From Paracoccus endophyticus (GTDB lineage: Bacteria; Pseudomonadota; Alphaproteobacteria; Rhodobacterales; Rhodobacteraceae), in the NCBI RefSeq assembly GCF_003286075.1, contig NZ_QLUV01000006.1:1-64000 (forward strand): DNA of 64,000 nucleotides. The letters are read 5' to 3'. Shown here one piece after another: positions 1 to 9,209 of this stretch. Both the position numbers and the translations under genes were made by a program. The stretch's first letter is position 1; each line of letters opens with the position of its first letter. The notes under the pieces are model-generated. The model saw nothing but the letters and a program-made list of their open reading frames with translations, had not been told where the DNA came from and ran no database searches.

Positions 1-276
1 CGCGCGCTGGCCATCGAGCCGCGGATGCTGCTGCTGGACGAGCCCTTCGGGGCGCTGGACGCCAAGGTCCGCAAGGAACTGCGCCAGGGCCTGCGGGAAA
101 TCCACGACGAGACCGGCCTGACCACGATCTTCGTCACCCACGATCAAGACGAGGCGATGGAGCTGGCCGATCTGGTGGTCGTCATGTCCATGGGCCGCAT
201 CGAGCAGATCGGCCGCCCTCAGGACATCCGCACCCGCCCCGCGACCGCCTTCGTGCGCGACTTCATTGCGGGGTAA
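1..276 (+). CDS. ABC transporter ATP-binding protein, C-terminal part (5' end outside window)
   Basis: Open from the first base; translation begins [15 protein letters not shown], so the window starts just after the ABC signature motif. Visible are Walker B ([12 protein letters not shown]), the D-loop and the switch histidine ([11 protein letters not shown]). The wording around [10 protein letters not shown] resembles CysA-type sulfate/thiosulfate ATPases. The protein stops soon after the switch region (FVRDFIAG), so it lacks the C-terminal TOBE-like regulatory domain of full CysA or MalK proteins and would be about 240-260 residues in total. It would energise an inner-membrane importer; the substrate cannot be decided from this fragment. 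Confidence 0.85.
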   Translation, partial: RALAIEPRMLLLDEPFGALDAKVRKELRQGLREIHDETGLTTIFVTHDQDEAMELADLVVVMSMGRIEQIGRPQDIRTRPATAFVRDFIAG

Positions 277-504
277 AGCCCGGACATCCGAAGGGCCTTC
301 TCTGCGACCCGCGTGGACGGAACAGCGCGTCGGATGAGCACTCGGGTCAGCCGTCACACGTGGTCAGCATCAGCGGCAGGCGGCGCAGTCTGCTGCACCG
401 CGCGTGTGCCGACAACGGGCAGGGTGGCGGATGTTCCTTTGAGGTGCTGTCAACACGCCGCGACGGCGAAGGGGACTGGTGCCGCGCCGTGCCGAAAGGG
501 CAGA

Positions 505-1224
505 CTAGGCGGGCGGATCGCTGCGGCGGTCCGTGTCGCCCAGCCCGGCTGCTAGGTCAGGCAGCGCACGCAGGTCCGACAGCTGATGCGCAGGTCGGCC
601 ATGCAGGCGGTCCATCGGCGCGCTTTCGCGGTTCACCCAGATCGAGTGGAAACCAAAGGCCGCGGCCGCGCAGGCGTCCCAGCCATTCGACGACACAAAG
701 CCCGTCCCCGCAGGCGCGGTGCCGAAGCGCGCGCCGACCATTGCGTAAACCGCAGGGTCCGGCTTGAAGACGCCCACCTCCTCGACTGACAGGACCGCAT
801 CCAGGAAAGGCCCCAGCCCCGCAGACGCCACCGCCGCCTGCAGCATCGGGGGCGAGCCGTTGGACAGGATCGCCAGAGTGAAGCCCTGCTCCTTGAGCGT
901 GCGCAGAACCTCGGGGACCTCGGGAAAGGCCGGAAGCTCATGATAAAGGTTGAGCAGCCGCTGCCGAAGCTGCGGGTCATCGATCGCCTCGGCCTCGAGC
1001 GCCCAGTCAAGCCCATCCTGCGTGACCTGCCAGAAATCGGCATGGGACCCGGCCGCGGCCCGGATCCAGGTGTATTCCAGCTGCTTGCGCCGCCAGTGGC
1101 CGGCAAGCGCCATCCAGCGGCCGGCCCACGCCTCTGCCCCCGGCTCGGCGGCGGCCTGGCGGGCAGCGGCCGCCACATCGAACAGGGTGCCATAGGCATC
1201 AAAGACGAAGAGACGGATCGACAT
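505..1224 (-). CDS. haloacid dehalogenase, type II ((S)-2-haloacid dehalogenase)
   Basis: 239-residue HAD-superfamily hydrolase that replaces the halogen of (S)-2-haloacids with hydroxyl in the cytoplasm. The nucleophile motif DAYGTLFD has Asp9. The WRRKQLEYTW segment (Arg45) matches the halide-binding region of L-2-haloacid dehalogenases. LSNGSP (motif II), FKPDPAVY (Lys and Tyr) and SSNGWDA (Ser, Asn, Asp) follow in the family order and spacing, so the full known active-site set is present and this is more than a generic HAD phosphatase. Length is normal for the family. It stands alone between an ABC ATPase and an esterase; no haloacid permease or regulator is adjacent. The physiological substrate may be a natural 2-halocarboxylate, but this is inferred. 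Confidence 0.9.
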   Translation of the reverse strand: MSIRLFVFDAYGTLFDVAAAARQAAAEPGAEAWAGRWMALAGHWRRKQLEYTWIRAAAGSHADFWQVTQDGLDWALEAEAIDDPQLRQRLLNLYHELPAFPEVPEVLRTLKEQGFTLAILSNGSPPMLQAAVASAGLGPFLDAVLSVEEVGVFKPDPAVYAMVGARFGTAPAGTGFVSSNGWDACAAAAFGFHSIWVNRESAPMDRLHGRPAHQLSDLRALPDLAAGLGDTDRRSDPPA

Positions 1225-1392
1225 TCAGGATCCTTCCGATGATCGGGCGCCGCATCGTGCAGGCCTTGACGTGCAGACACAGGCGTGAGGAGCAGATCCG
1301 GTTCCAGACAAGACCGGCGGCGGCCGGACAAAGTCACTTGCGGCACCCTGTGGCGCGTGCCACTGGACCGGCTCGATTGATTCTGAGGTCGC

Positions 1393-2520
1393 ATGATCCG
1401 ACTGTTCAAGCCTCAGCGCCGGGGTGGGAAAGCGCCGCGCCACCGCAAGCCCCCGTCTGCCCTGGCCAGTGCTGTGGACGTCATGCTCGGGCTGGCTGCG
1501 CTCAAGCCCTCTCCAACCGCCAAGGCCGCAGGGCCGAAGGCCAGCGCGACAGGACGATCGAAAACGCCCACGGCCCCGGCGGGTGCCGCCGCAAAACCAG
1601 CCACCAGCGGACGTGCCGCTCCCGGCAGCGCGCGCAGTGGCAAGGCCGCGCAGGGGTCATCGTTCAGGGCGGCGGTCCACACCTGCGAGCATGGCGAGCG
1701 GCGCTACAAGATCTTCACGCCTGCCAGCGCAGCCGCCTCGGCGAAGCCGCCGCCCCTGCTGGTCATGCTGCACGGCTGCGGCCAGACCCCGGACGATTTC
1801 GCCAAGGGCACGCGAATGAACCTTTTGGCCGAGGCGTTCGGCGTGCTGGTGGTCTATCCGGCGCAGCCGCGCGAGGCCCATGCGAACCGATGCTGGAACT
1901 GGTTCCGGCCGGGCGACCAGGGGCGCGGCGCAGGCGAGCCGGCGCTGATGGCCAGCCTGACCCGCCATGTCATCGAACGCCACGGCGCCGATCCGGCCCG
2001 CGTCTATGTTGCGGGACTGTCCGCCGGCGCGTCGATGGCGCTGATCGTGGCCCATGCCTATCCCGACCTCTTTGCCGCGGCCGGGGCGCATTCGGGGCTG
2101 CCGACAGGCGCCGCGCATGACAGGATCTCTGCCGTGGTCGCCATGCAGCGCGGCGGCCTGGGACTGCGCCCGACCGCGCCGGTTCCCACCATCGTCTTTC
2201 ACGGCAGCGCGGATCATGTCGTCAATCCCCGCAACGGGCGCCTCATCGCCTTTCGCGCGCTGGAGCCGTTTCCGAGGCTTGGCCGGACCGAGACCGCAGG
2301 TCAGGTGCCCGATGGCCGCGCCTATGTCAGAACGGTGCATCGGGTGGGGCGGGGGCGCCCCTGGGTCGAGCAGTGGACCGTGACAGGGGCAGGCCACGCC
2401 TGGTCCGGCGGCTCATCGGCCGGCCGCTTCACCGACCCGACGGGACCTGACGCATCGGCCCAGATGCTGCGCTTTTTCCTTCGCCACAGGACCTCGGCGC
2501 GCAGACGGAACGGGGGTTGA
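1393..2520 (+). CDS. PHB depolymerase family esterase with Ala/Lys/Pro-rich N-terminal extension
   Basis: 375 residues. The catalytic domain (about 95-370) is an alpha/beta hydrolase of the polyhydroxybutyrate depolymerase type: oxyanion segment LHGCGQT (126-132), lipase box GLSAGAS with Ser210, FHGSADHVV (acid region) and GAGHAWSGGS (histidine). The first 90 residues are a basic, low-complexity stretch rich in Ala, Lys, Pro, Ser and Thr, with no hydrophobic signal peptide, so export by Sec is not evident. In the family such enzymes cleave short-chain polyhydroxyalkanoates or other polyesters and acyl esters; the substrate here is inferred only. The start ATG is taken because the basic MIRLFKPQRR opening directly continues the low-complexity region; the ribosome site is weak. 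Confidence 0.85.
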   Translation: MIRLFKPQRRGGKAPRHRKPPSALASAVDVMLGLAALKPSPTAKAAGPKASATGRSKTPTAPAGAAAKPATSGRAAPGSARSGKAAQGSSFRAAVHTCEHGERRYKIFTPASAAASAKPPPLLVMLHGCGQTPDDFAKGTRMNLLAEAFGVLVVYPAQPREAHANRCWNWFRPGDQGRGAGEPALMASLTRHVIERHGADPARVYVAGLSAGASMALIVAHAYPDLFAAAGAHSGLPTGAAHDRISAVVAMQRGGLGLRPTAPVPTIVFHGSADHVVNPRNGRLIAFRALEPFPRLGRTETAGQVPDGRAYVRTVHRVGRGRPWVEQWTVTGAGHAWSGGSSAGRFTDPTGPDASAQMLRFFLRHRTSARRRNGG

Positions 2521-2769
2521 TCCTTTCCCCGGCCTGCTGCGGTCATTCTGGCGGACATCCAACGTTTTCAACCCGTGCGTCGGGCCGGCCGCAGCGGCGG
2601 CCGCAAGACCCCCCTCATGGCGACCAGAGTGTCCCGCGCCTTGCCTGCTCTCTCGGGGTTAGGCAAGCCGACCCAAGGATGGCGCTGCCCACAACCTGTC
2701 GAAGGGGTCCCGGGAACTCAGGGGGCGCGGCACCGTTGGGCTGACAGCAACGAACTTCAGGAGCCCCGC

Positions 2770-3918
2770 ATGCTGGCTGCCGATTACAGGGGACCTTACC
2801 GCGTCCGCGCGGCCCAAAAGCCCGAGCCCGTGATCCTGCATCCCCGCGATGCCATCGTGCGCGTGACGCGATCGTGCATCTGCGGGTCGGACCTTCATCT
2901 TTATCACGGCCTCATGCCGGACACCCGCATCGGCATGACCTTCGGGCACGAGTTCTGCGGCATCGTCGAGGAGGTCGGCCCCGCCGTCGAAAACCTGCGT
3001 CCCGGCGACCACGTCCTTGTTCCCTTCAACATCGCCTGCGGGCAGTGCCATTTCTGCAGGCAGGGGCTGTTCGGCAACTGCCACGAATCGAACGCGCAGG
3101 CGACGGCGGTGGGGGCGATCTTTGGCTATTCCCACACGGCGGGCGGCTATGACGGGGGCCAGGCGCAGTATGTGCGGGTGCCCTATGCCGATGTCGGGCC
3201 GACGCTGATCCCCGACTGGATGGACCCCGACGACGCGGTGCTGCTGACCGACGTGGTCCCGACCGGCTATCAGGCCGCCGAGATGGGCGGCATCCAGACC
3301 GGCGACACGGTGGTCGTCTTCGGCGCGGGGCCGGTCGGCATCATGGCCGCGCGTTGCGCCTGGCTCTTCGGCGCGGGGCGGGTGATCGTCATCGACGAGA
3401 TCGAGTATCGCCTGGACTTCGCCCGTCGCTATTGCCCGGCCGAGGTGTATAACTTCCGCGAGATCGACGACATGGCGGTCTTCATCAAGAAGCAGACCGA
3501 CTCGCTGGGCGCGGATGTCTGCATCGATGCGGTGGGCGGCGACGCGACCGGCAACGCGCTGCACACGCTGTTCGGCGTCAAGCTGAAGCTCGAGGCAGGC
3601 TCGGCCATTCCGCTGCATTGGGCGATCAACTCGGTCAAGAAGGGTGGGATCGTGTCGATCGTGGGGGTCTATGGCCCCACCGGCAACATGGTTCCGATCG
3701 GCAACGTTCTGAACAAGGGGATCACGGTCCGGGCCAACCAGGCCTCGGTCAAGCGCCTGCTGCCGCGACTGATCGAGCATGTGCGCGAGGGCCGGATCGA
3801 CCCCAAGGCGCTGATCACCCACCGCATGAGTCTTGAGGACGTGTCGGACGGCTACCGCATCTTCTCGGGCAAGCTCGACGACTGCATCAAGCCGGTCCTC
3901 TATCCCAACGGCATCTGA
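2770..3918 (+). CDS. zinc-dependent alcohol/formaldehyde dehydrogenase (MDR family)
   Basis: 382 residues. Medium-chain dehydrogenase/reductase with catalytic zinc site CICGSDLHLYHG followed by FGHEFCG(I/V)VEEVG, a structural zinc loop (CGQCHFCRQGLFGNCH) and a Rossmann nucleotide site (GAGPVGIMAA). Closest in feel to the glutathione-independent formaldehyde dehydrogenase-like and threonine dehydrogenase-like zinc alcohol dehydrogenases; the exact alcohol or aldehyde is not determinable. The start at 2770 has AGGAG six to seven bases upstream, whereas an in-frame extension to 2575 shows no family similarity. The gene is followed after 14 bp by a small membrane-anchored protein, probably in one transcript. 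Confidence 0.85.
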   Translation: MLAADYRGPYRVRAAQKPEPVILHPRDAIVRVTRSCICGSDLHLYHGLMPDTRIGMTFGHEFCGIVEEVGPAVENLRPGDHVLVPFNIACGQCHFCRQGLFGNCHESNAQATAVGAIFGYSHTAGGYDGGQAQYVRVPYADVGPTLIPDWMDPDDAVLLTDVVPTGYQAAEMGGIQTGDTVVVFGAGPVGIMAARCAWLFGAGRVIVIDEIEYRLDFARRYCPAEVYNFREIDDMAVFIKKQTDSLGADVCIDAVGGDATGNALHTLFGVKLKLEAGSAIPLHWAINSVKKGGIVSIVGVYGPTGNMVPIGNVLNKGITVRANQASVKRLLPRLIEHVREGRIDPKALITHRMSLEDVSDGYRIFSGKLDDCIKPVLYPNGI

Positions 3919-3932
3919 GAAGGGAAGTTCGC

Positions 3933-4466
3933 ATGACCGATCTCGCCAGACCCCCTGCGCGGGCGATCGACCCAGCCACGGTGCCCGGCTGGGGCGTGGA
4001 CGCCGACCGCCGCAATGACCCGACCTATCCCATGCGCCACCGCGAGGAAGGTGGCCGGCCCATGGACTGGGAACGGCCGCCGCTGCAGGACCCGCAGGTC
4101 GAGGTCCTTTGCTCGATCGAGCACAACCGCCTGCCGGCGGTGGTCGGCACCTCGACACCCCCCCGCGGCCTCAGCGGGGCGATCCGGCGCGCGGCCTTCG
4201 CCTACAGCGAATCCGACTGGCGCCACTGGCTGATGCTGCTGGGCGCGGACCGGGTGAACATGGTCGAGGGGCTGGCCGAGGATCTTGCCCGGGGTCACAT
4301 TCCCGACATCCCCGGCGAGATGGGCCTGCGCGCCGAGTGGCGGCACAACAGGACCGGTCTGGTCCGCAAGGCCGCCGTCGCCGTCGCGGTGGTCAGCGTG
4401 GCCGCGCTGCTGTGGCCAAGGGCAGAACGCGGTCGAAGCCGGCACGCGAGGCGCCTGCACCACTAG
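3933..4466 (+). CDS. conserved hypothetical protein with one C-terminal membrane segment
   Basis: 177 residues. Hydrophilic and Pro/Arg-rich through about residue 145, then one hydrophobic stretch (AAVAVAVVSVAALLW) and a short basic tail, which suggests a single-pass inner-membrane protein with a large soluble N-terminal part. No catalytic motif recognised. It starts 14 bp after the dehydrogenase with GAAGGGAAG upstream, so the two are probably cotranscribed and the protein may support that enzyme. Its basic tail (RSRHARRLHH) runs directly into the decayed integrase region, so the native C-terminus could have been altered when that element inserted; this is a suspicion only. Confidence 0.7.
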   Translation: MTDLARPPARAIDPATVPGWGVDADRRNDPTYPMRHREEGGRPMDWERPPLQDPQVEVLCSIEHNRLPAVVGTSTPPRGLSGAIRRAAFAYSESDWRHWLMLLGADRVNMVEGLAEDLARGHIPDIPGEMGLRAEWRHNRTGLVRKAAVAVAVVSVAALLWPRAERGRSRHARRLHH

Positions 4467-4966
4467 CCTTGCGGCAAGGGTATAAAGGATGCGCCGCACG
4501 CTGGGCGCAACGACCTGCGCGCCCGGCAACATCTCGCAACGAACGCCAACGGGCCCCAGGCCATGGCGGCAGGCCGAAGGCTGATCCGCTTTCGGGCTAA
4601 GGGGCAGGCGGAGACGACCAAGCGACGGGGCCGCATCCGCATCCCGCGCCAATCGAGAGGCCACCTGCGCCGCTGGGCACACCGGCGCGGCACTCACGGC
4701 ATCCTGTTCCGGGCAAACCCGTTGCCCGTGTCAAGACGGGCATCACCAGGGCGGTCAAGCGCGCCGGCAGCGAGGGCGTCACCCCGCATGTCCTCAAGCA
4801 CACGGCAATCACCTGGGCAAGCCAGGACAGCCTGCATGTCCAGGATGCGGCGGAATACTTCGACACGTCCGCTGAGACGATCGGCGAGCACCACTGGCAC
4901 CACAGCCCGTATCATCAGGAATGGGCTGTCGGGATCATGGAAGGGAGAGAATGGCTGTGCGGGTAA
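4467..4966 (+). pseudogene. decayed tyrosine recombinase (phage-type integrase) remnant
   Basis: Two reading-frame pieces together read as the C-terminal catalytic domain of a tyrosine site-specific integrase. The first (about 4563-4712) gives GRRLIRF...TTKRRGRIRIP...GHLRRW. The second (4712-4966) gives GKPVARVKTGITRAVKRAG, then VTPHVLKHTAITWA, AAEYFDTSAETI and HHWHHSPYHQEWA before a TAA. They join if one base is restored in the run GGG at 4711-4713, so a single-base deletion explains the break. The HxxK/R-type box (HVLKH) is present, but the terminal box that should read like YxHHxP is degraded and the N-terminal domain is missing. It lies 33 bp from the 3' end of tRNA-Thr, the usual attachment site geometry. 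Not functional. Confidence 0.8.
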
Positions 4967-4998
4967 CTGCACGCGACGCCGAGAAACCCGCTGAGTTA

Positions 4999-5073
<75 letters not shown>

Positions 5074-5102
5074 GCCGGCGGCTGTTTCCAGCCGTGCGGG
5101 CG

Positions 5103-5131
5103 GATTTAGAGCGAAGGTTGCGGCAGCGCAA
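5103..5131 (-). promoter_or_regulatory. predicted promoter for tRNA-Thr
   Basis: On the minus strand TTGCGC (5126-5131) and TAAATC (5103-5108) are 17 bp apart, ending 29 bp before the tRNA 5' end. The spacing and hexamers fit a sigma-70 type promoter; no other candidate was seen. Confidence 0.5.
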
Positions 5132-5254
5132 GGGGGAAAGCGGGAGGATGGTGAAATGCGTGCCGGGGCAGCCGCGGCGGGGTTGTGCCGGTGCAGCCGT
5201 GCCGTCACCCGCTGCGTTCTGGACGGGGGGCGGTTGCGCTTGTAACACCCCCCC

Positions 5255-5464
5255 ATGACGCGCGACACCGATCCCCCAGCAGACGGCGCGCCCCCGGACG
5301 GGGCCACTTTCGCGCGCCGTCCGGCCGCCAAGGGGACGGCAGACCGGCGCGCCGCCGCCCTGCGGGCCAATCTGGCGCGCCGCAAGGCGCAGGCGCGCAG
5401 CCGCGCGGAGAACGACGACACCGCCACGGGGCAGACCCCGCAGCGGCCCGAAAGCGAGGACTGA
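5255..5464 (+). CDS. small basic protein upstream of murA
   Basis: 69 residues, highly charged, with the core [23 protein letters not shown] short Arg/Ala-rich helical protein of this kind is commonly found directly before murA in alphaproteobacteria; no function is established that I can name. No membrane segment, signal peptide or metal motif. The stop codon overlaps the murA start (TGATG), so translation of the two is probably coupled. The start ATG at 5255 is the only reasonable one. Confidence 0.7.
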   Translation: MTRDTDPPADGAPPDGATFARRPAAKGTADRRAAALRANLARRKAQARSRAENDDTATGQTPQRPESED

Positions 5465-6747
5465 TGGATACGATTCTGGTGCGCGGCAACGGTCCGCTGA
5501 ATGGCGAGATCCCGATTGCCGGGGCCAAGAACGCCTGCCTGACGCTGATGCCCGCGACGCTGCTGACCGATCAGCCGCTGACCCTGACCAACGCCCCCCG
5601 CCTGTCGGACATCCGCACGATGACCGCCCTGCTGGGGTCGCTGGGGGCCGAGGTCGCCAGCCTGCAGGACGGGCAGGTGCTGGCGCTGTCCAGCCATGAC
5701 CTGACCAGCCACACCGCCGATTACGACATCGTGCGCAAGATGCGCGCCTCGATCCTGGTGCTGGGACCGATGCTGGCGCGGGACGGCCATGCGATCGTGT
5801 CGTTGCCGGGCGGATGCGCGATCGGGGCGCGGCCGGTGGACCTGCATCTGCGGGCCTTGCAGGCGATGGGGGCGGACCTGGACCTGCGCGAGGGCTATGT
5901 CCACGCCAAGGCCCCTGCCGGCGGTCTGCGCGGCGCGGTGATCGAATTTCCCATCGTCTCGGTCGGGGCCACCGAGAACGCGCTGATGGCCGCGACGCTC
6001 GCCCGGGGCACGACCGTGCTGAAGAACGCCGCGCGCGAGCCCGAGATCGTCGACCTGGCGCATTGCCTGCGCCGCATGGGCGCCCGGATCGACGGCGAGG
6101 GCACGTCCACCATCACCATCGAGGGCGTGGACCGGCTGGGGGGCGCCACCCATCCGGTCGTCACCGACCGGATCGAACTGGGCACCTACATGCTCGCCCC
6201 CGCGATCTGCGGCGGCACGGTCACCTGCCTGGGTGGGCGGATCGACCTGGTGCATGCCTTCAGTGAAAAGCTGGACGAGGCGGGCATCTCGGTGACCGAG
6301 GACGCCCGCGGCCTGACCGTCAGCCGCAAGAATGGCCGCATCCGCGCCGTCGATGTCGTGACCGAGCCGTTCCCCGGCTTTCCGACCGACCTGCAGGCGC
6401 AGATGATGGCCCTGATGTGCACCGCCGAGGGCGTCAGCGACCTCGAGGAGACGATCTTCGAGAACCGGTTCATGCACGCCCCCGAACTGGCCCGCATGGG
6501 TGCGCGGATCGACGTGCATGGCGGCCACGCGCGCGTTTCGGGCGTCGATCGCCTGAAGGGCGCGCCGGTGATGGCGACCGACCTGCGCGCCAGCGTCAGC
6601 CTGATCCTGGCGGGCCTTGCGGCCGAGGGCGAGACGGTGGTCAGCCGCGTCTATCACCTGGACCGGGGGTATGAGAAGGTCGTGCGCAAGCTGCGCGGCG
6701 TTGGTGCCGACATCGAGCGCATCAAGGAGGCCCCGACCCATGACTGA
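5464..6747 (+). CDS. murA: UDP-N-acetylglucosamine 1-carboxyvinyltransferase MurA
   Basis: 427 residues, normal for MurA, which transfers enolpyruvate from PEP to UDP-GlcNAc as the first committed step of peptidoglycan synthesis in the cytoplasm. Lys22-Asn23 (AGAKNA) and catalytic Cys118 in the [14 protein letters not shown] loop are present, the latter being the residue alkylated by fosfomycin. The start at 5464 overlaps the stop of the small upstream protein by one base, and the reading frame overlaps the following DUF2948 gene by 8 bp, so these form one translationally coupled operon. Confidence 0.97.
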   Translation: MDTILVRGNGPLNGEIPIAGAKNACLTLMPATLLTDQPLTLTNAPRLSDIRTMTALLGSLGAEVASLQDGQVLALSSHDLTSHTADYDIVRKMRASILVLGPMLARDGHAIVSLPGGCAIGARPVDLHLRALQAMGADLDLREGYVHAKAPAGGLRGAVIEFPIVSVGATENALMAATLARGTTVLKNAAREPEIVDLAHCLRRMGARIDGEGTSTITIEGVDRLGGATHPVVTDRIELGTYMLAPAICGGTVTCLGGRIDLVHAFSEKLDEAGISVTEDARGLTVSRKNGRIRAVDVVTEPFPGFPTDLQAQMMALMCTAEGVSDLEETIFENRFMHAPELARMGARIDVHGGHARVSGVDRLKGAPVMATDLRASVSLILAGLAAEGETVVSRVYHLDRGYEKVVRKLRGVGADIERIKEAPTHD

Positions 6748-7237
6748 CACACGGCTTGCCGCCGACGCCAGCTTTGCCGAAGGGGACCCCGCGCAGGTGC
6801 TGGCGATCCGGGCCGAATCGCCCGAGGACCTGCCGGTTCTGGCGGCGCTGGCGCAGGACGCGGTGCTGACCGTCGGCGACATTCGCCACGACACGCGCGC
6901 CCGGCGGCTGGCGCTGCTGGTCAGCCGCTTTCGCTGGGAGGACGCCGAGGCCGCCCGCGCCGAGGGCCGCCCCTATGAACGCGTGCGCGCGCTGCTGGTC
7001 ATCGGTGACGCGCTGCGGGTGCGCCATGACGGCATCCCGCGCGACGACGCGGCCACCGTGCTGTCGCTGCTGGACCTGTCGTGGCAGCCGGGCGAGGACG
7101 GCACCGGGACGCTGCACCTGCGGTTTGCCGGCGACGGCACCATCGCCGTGGACGCCGAATGTGTGAACGTCGATCTGCGCGACGTGGCGCGCCCGCATCG
7201 CGCCGTCTCGGGCGCGGCCCCTCGCCACGAGGTCTGA
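6740..7237 (+). CDS. DUF2948 family protein
   Basis: 165 residues, of the small uncharacterised alphaproteobacterial DUF2948 family, usually found between murA and hisD as here. The N-terminal half has [18 protein letters not shown] and [11 protein letters not shown], and a C-terminal patch reads [20 protein letters not shown]. No signal peptide or membrane segment; probably cytoplasmic. The start at 6740 lies inside the 3' end of murA (8 bp overlap) with AGGAGG nine bases upstream. Function unknown. Confidence 0.85.
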   Translation: MTDTRLAADASFAEGDPAQVLAIRAESPEDLPVLAALAQDAVLTVGDIRHDTRARRLALLVSRFRWEDAEAARAEGRPYERVRALLVIGDALRVRHDGIPRDDAATVLSLLDLSWQPGEDGTGTLHLRFAGDGTIAVDAECVNVDLRDVARPHRAVSGAAPRHEV

Positions 7238-7304
7238 CAGGCCGCCCTTGAGAGCGCCCGCGCGGCCCGCTAACACCCCGGCACCCGTCGAAAGGCCGCC
7301 TGCC

Positions 7305-8609
7305 ATGCCCGTCACGCTGACCACTGCCGATCCCGATTTCGAAGCCGGCTTTGCCGCGATGCTGGCCGCCAAGCGCGAGGACTCGGCCGACGTCCACGAC
7401 GTCGTGTCGGCGATCCTGGCGGATGTCCGCGCGCGTGGCGACGCCGCGGTGCTGGACTATACCGCGCGCTTCGACCGCCTTGATCTGACCGCCGACCGCC
7501 TGATCCTGTCACCCGACGAAATCGACGCCGCCGTCGCCGCCGTCCCCGCCGACCAGGCCGCGGCGCTGGCGCTGGCCGCCGGACGCATCCGCGCCTATCA
7601 CGACCGCCAGCGCCCGGCTGACGCGATGTGGACCGACGAGACGGGGGCCGAGCTGGGCTGGCGCTGGACCCCGGTCGATGCGGCGGGTCTGTATGTGCCG
7701 GGCGGGCAGGCCAGCTATCCGTCCTCGGTCCTGATGAACGCGATCCCGGCGCGGGTCGCGGGGGTGGGCCGGCTGATGGTCTGCGTGCCGACCCCGGACG
7801 GCGTGCTGAACCCGCTTGTGCTGCTGGCCTGCCGTCTGGCGGGCGTGGACCAGATCTGCCGGATCGGCGGGGCGCAGGCCATCGCCGCCATGGCCTACGG
7901 CACAGCGACCATCGCGCCGGTGGACATCATCACCGGGCCGGGCAATGCTTATGTCGCCGCCGCCAAGCGCCAGGTCTTCGGCCGCGTCGGCATCGACATG
8001 ATCGCGGGGCCGTCCGAGGTGCTGGTGATCGCCCAGGGCGCGCAGAACCCCGAATGGCTGGCGCTGGACCTGCTGGCACAGGCCGAACACGACGCCGACG
8101 CGCAGTCGATCCTGATGACCCCCGATGCCGCCCTGGCGCAGGCCGTCGCGGCCGAGGTGGACCGCCTGCTCCCCACCCTGCCCCGCGCCGCCATCGCCGG
8201 CGCAAGCTGGCGCGACCACGGCGCGATCATCGTCACCCGCGACCTGGCCGAGGCCGCGCGCCTCAGCAACCGCATCGCCCCCGAGCATCTGGAGCTGTGC
8301 GTGGACGATCCCGCGGCGCTGGCCGCGCAGACCCGCCATGCGGGGGCGATCTTCATGGGCGGCTGGACGCCCGAGGCCGCGGGGGACTATGTCTCGGGGC
8401 CGAACCACGTCCTGCCCACGGCGCGCTCGGCGCGGTTCTCGTCGGGGCTGTCGGTGCAGGATTTCCTCAAGCGCACGACCCTGTCGCGGCTGACGCCTGC
8501 CGCGCTGGCGGCGATCGGGCCCGCGGCGGTGACGCTTGCACAGGCCGAGGGCTTGGGTGCCCACGCCCGGTCCGTCGCGGCCCGGCTGGCCCGGATCAAC
8601 GGCCGTTGA
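7305..8609 (+). CDS. hisD: histidinol dehydrogenase
   Basis: 434 residues. Zinc enzyme that oxidises L-histidinol to L-histidine in two NAD-dependent steps, the last reaction of histidine synthesis. Family landmarks seen: YVPGGQASYPSSVLMNAIPA, GGAQAIAAMAYGT, ITGPGNAYVAAAKRQVFG, the zinc-site segment QAEHDADAQS, SNRIAPEHLEL and DYVSGPNHVLPT. The ATG at 7305 is chosen because the family similarity begins there. It follows DUF2948 by 67 bp and precedes a UPF0262 gene, the usual Rhodobacteraceae order. The other his genes lie elsewhere (hisB and hisH at 15.7-17.0 kb, hisF and hisE at 48.3-49.4 kb). Confidence 0.97.
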   Translation: MPVTLTTADPDFEAGFAAMLAAKREDSADVHDVVSAILADVRARGDAAVLDYTARFDRLDLTADRLILSPDEIDAAVAAVPADQAAALALAAGRIRAYHDRQRPADAMWTDETGAELGWRWTPVDAAGLYVPGGQASYPSSVLMNAIPARVAGVGRLMVCVPTPDGVLNPLVLLACRLAGVDQICRIGGAQAIAAMAYGTATIAPVDIITGPGNAYVAAAKRQVFGRVGIDMIAGPSEVLVIAQGAQNPEWLALDLLAQAEHDADAQSILMTPDAALAQAVAAEVDRLLPTLPRAAIAGASWRDHGAIIVTRDLAEAARLSNRIAPEHLELCVDDPAALAAQTRHAGAIFMGGWTPEAAGDYVSGPNHVLPTARSARFSSGLSVQDFLKRTTLSRLTPAALAAIGPAAVTLAQAEGLGAHARSVAARLARINGR

Positions 8610-8710
8610 CGGCGATCCCCTTCGTCGCGCGATCGGGCCTTGAAATCCGGCGCATTCCCCCGGACGGTGCCGGTCGGCAGGCTGGACGCTGCCATTGTGA
8701 CGGGTTCGCC

Positions 8711-9205
8711 ATGACGATTGCCACCGACAAGGACCGCCTCTGCCGGATCGAGATCGACGACTCTGCCATACCGCCGGCCTCGCCCGAGCTGGAACAGGAG
8801 CGCCGCGTCGCCATCTTCGACCTGATCGAGGACAACAGCTTCGTCCTGCCCGGTCGCGGCGGGGACCGGGCGCCGCCCGGCCCGTATGTGCTGCTGCTGG
8901 CCATCCGCGAACGCCGGCTGGTGTTCGACGTGACCACCGATCCGGGCGAAAAGGTGGCCGAGTTCCATCTGTCGCTGGGTCCGTTCCGGCAGGTGGTCAA
9001 GGATTACTTCCAGATCTGCGAAAGCTATTTCGAGGCCGTCAAGCGCCTGCCCCCGGCACAGATCGAGGCGATCGACATGGCCCGCCGCGGCATCCACAAC
9101 GAGGGCGCGCGCACGCTTCAGGACCGGCTGGACGGCAAGGCCACCCTGGATATCGACACCGCCCGGCGGCTGTTCACCCTGATCTGCGCGCTGGTGCCGA
9201 GCTGA
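8711..9205 (+). CDS. UPF0262 family protein
   Basis: 164 residues of the UPF0262 family, a small conserved alphaproteobacterial group with no assigned activity. Recognised by RLCRIEIDD near the N-terminus, VAIFDLIEDN, the segment LSLGPFRQVVKDYFQICESY and the ending IDTARRLFTLICALV. Starts at ATG 8711 after a 101-bp gap from hisD and ends 4 bp before the phosphatase gene, so it is probably transcribed with it. The tight link to hisD and the phosphatase is conserved, but a role in histidine metabolism is unproven. Confidence 0.85.
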   Translation: MTIATDKDRLCRIEIDDSAIPPASPELEQERRVAIFDLIEDNSFVLPGRGGDRAPPGPYVLLLAIRERRLVFDVTTDPGEKVAEFHLSLGPFRQVVKDYFQICESYFEAVKRLPPAQIEAIDMARRGIHNEGARTLQDRLDGKATLDIDTARRLFTLICALVPS

Positions 9206-9209
9206 GGGA

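Noticed and set aside
2575..2769. N-terminal extension of the zinc alcohol dehydrogenase
   Set aside because: Arg/Gly-rich with no family similarity, while AGGAG directly precedes the ATG at 2770.
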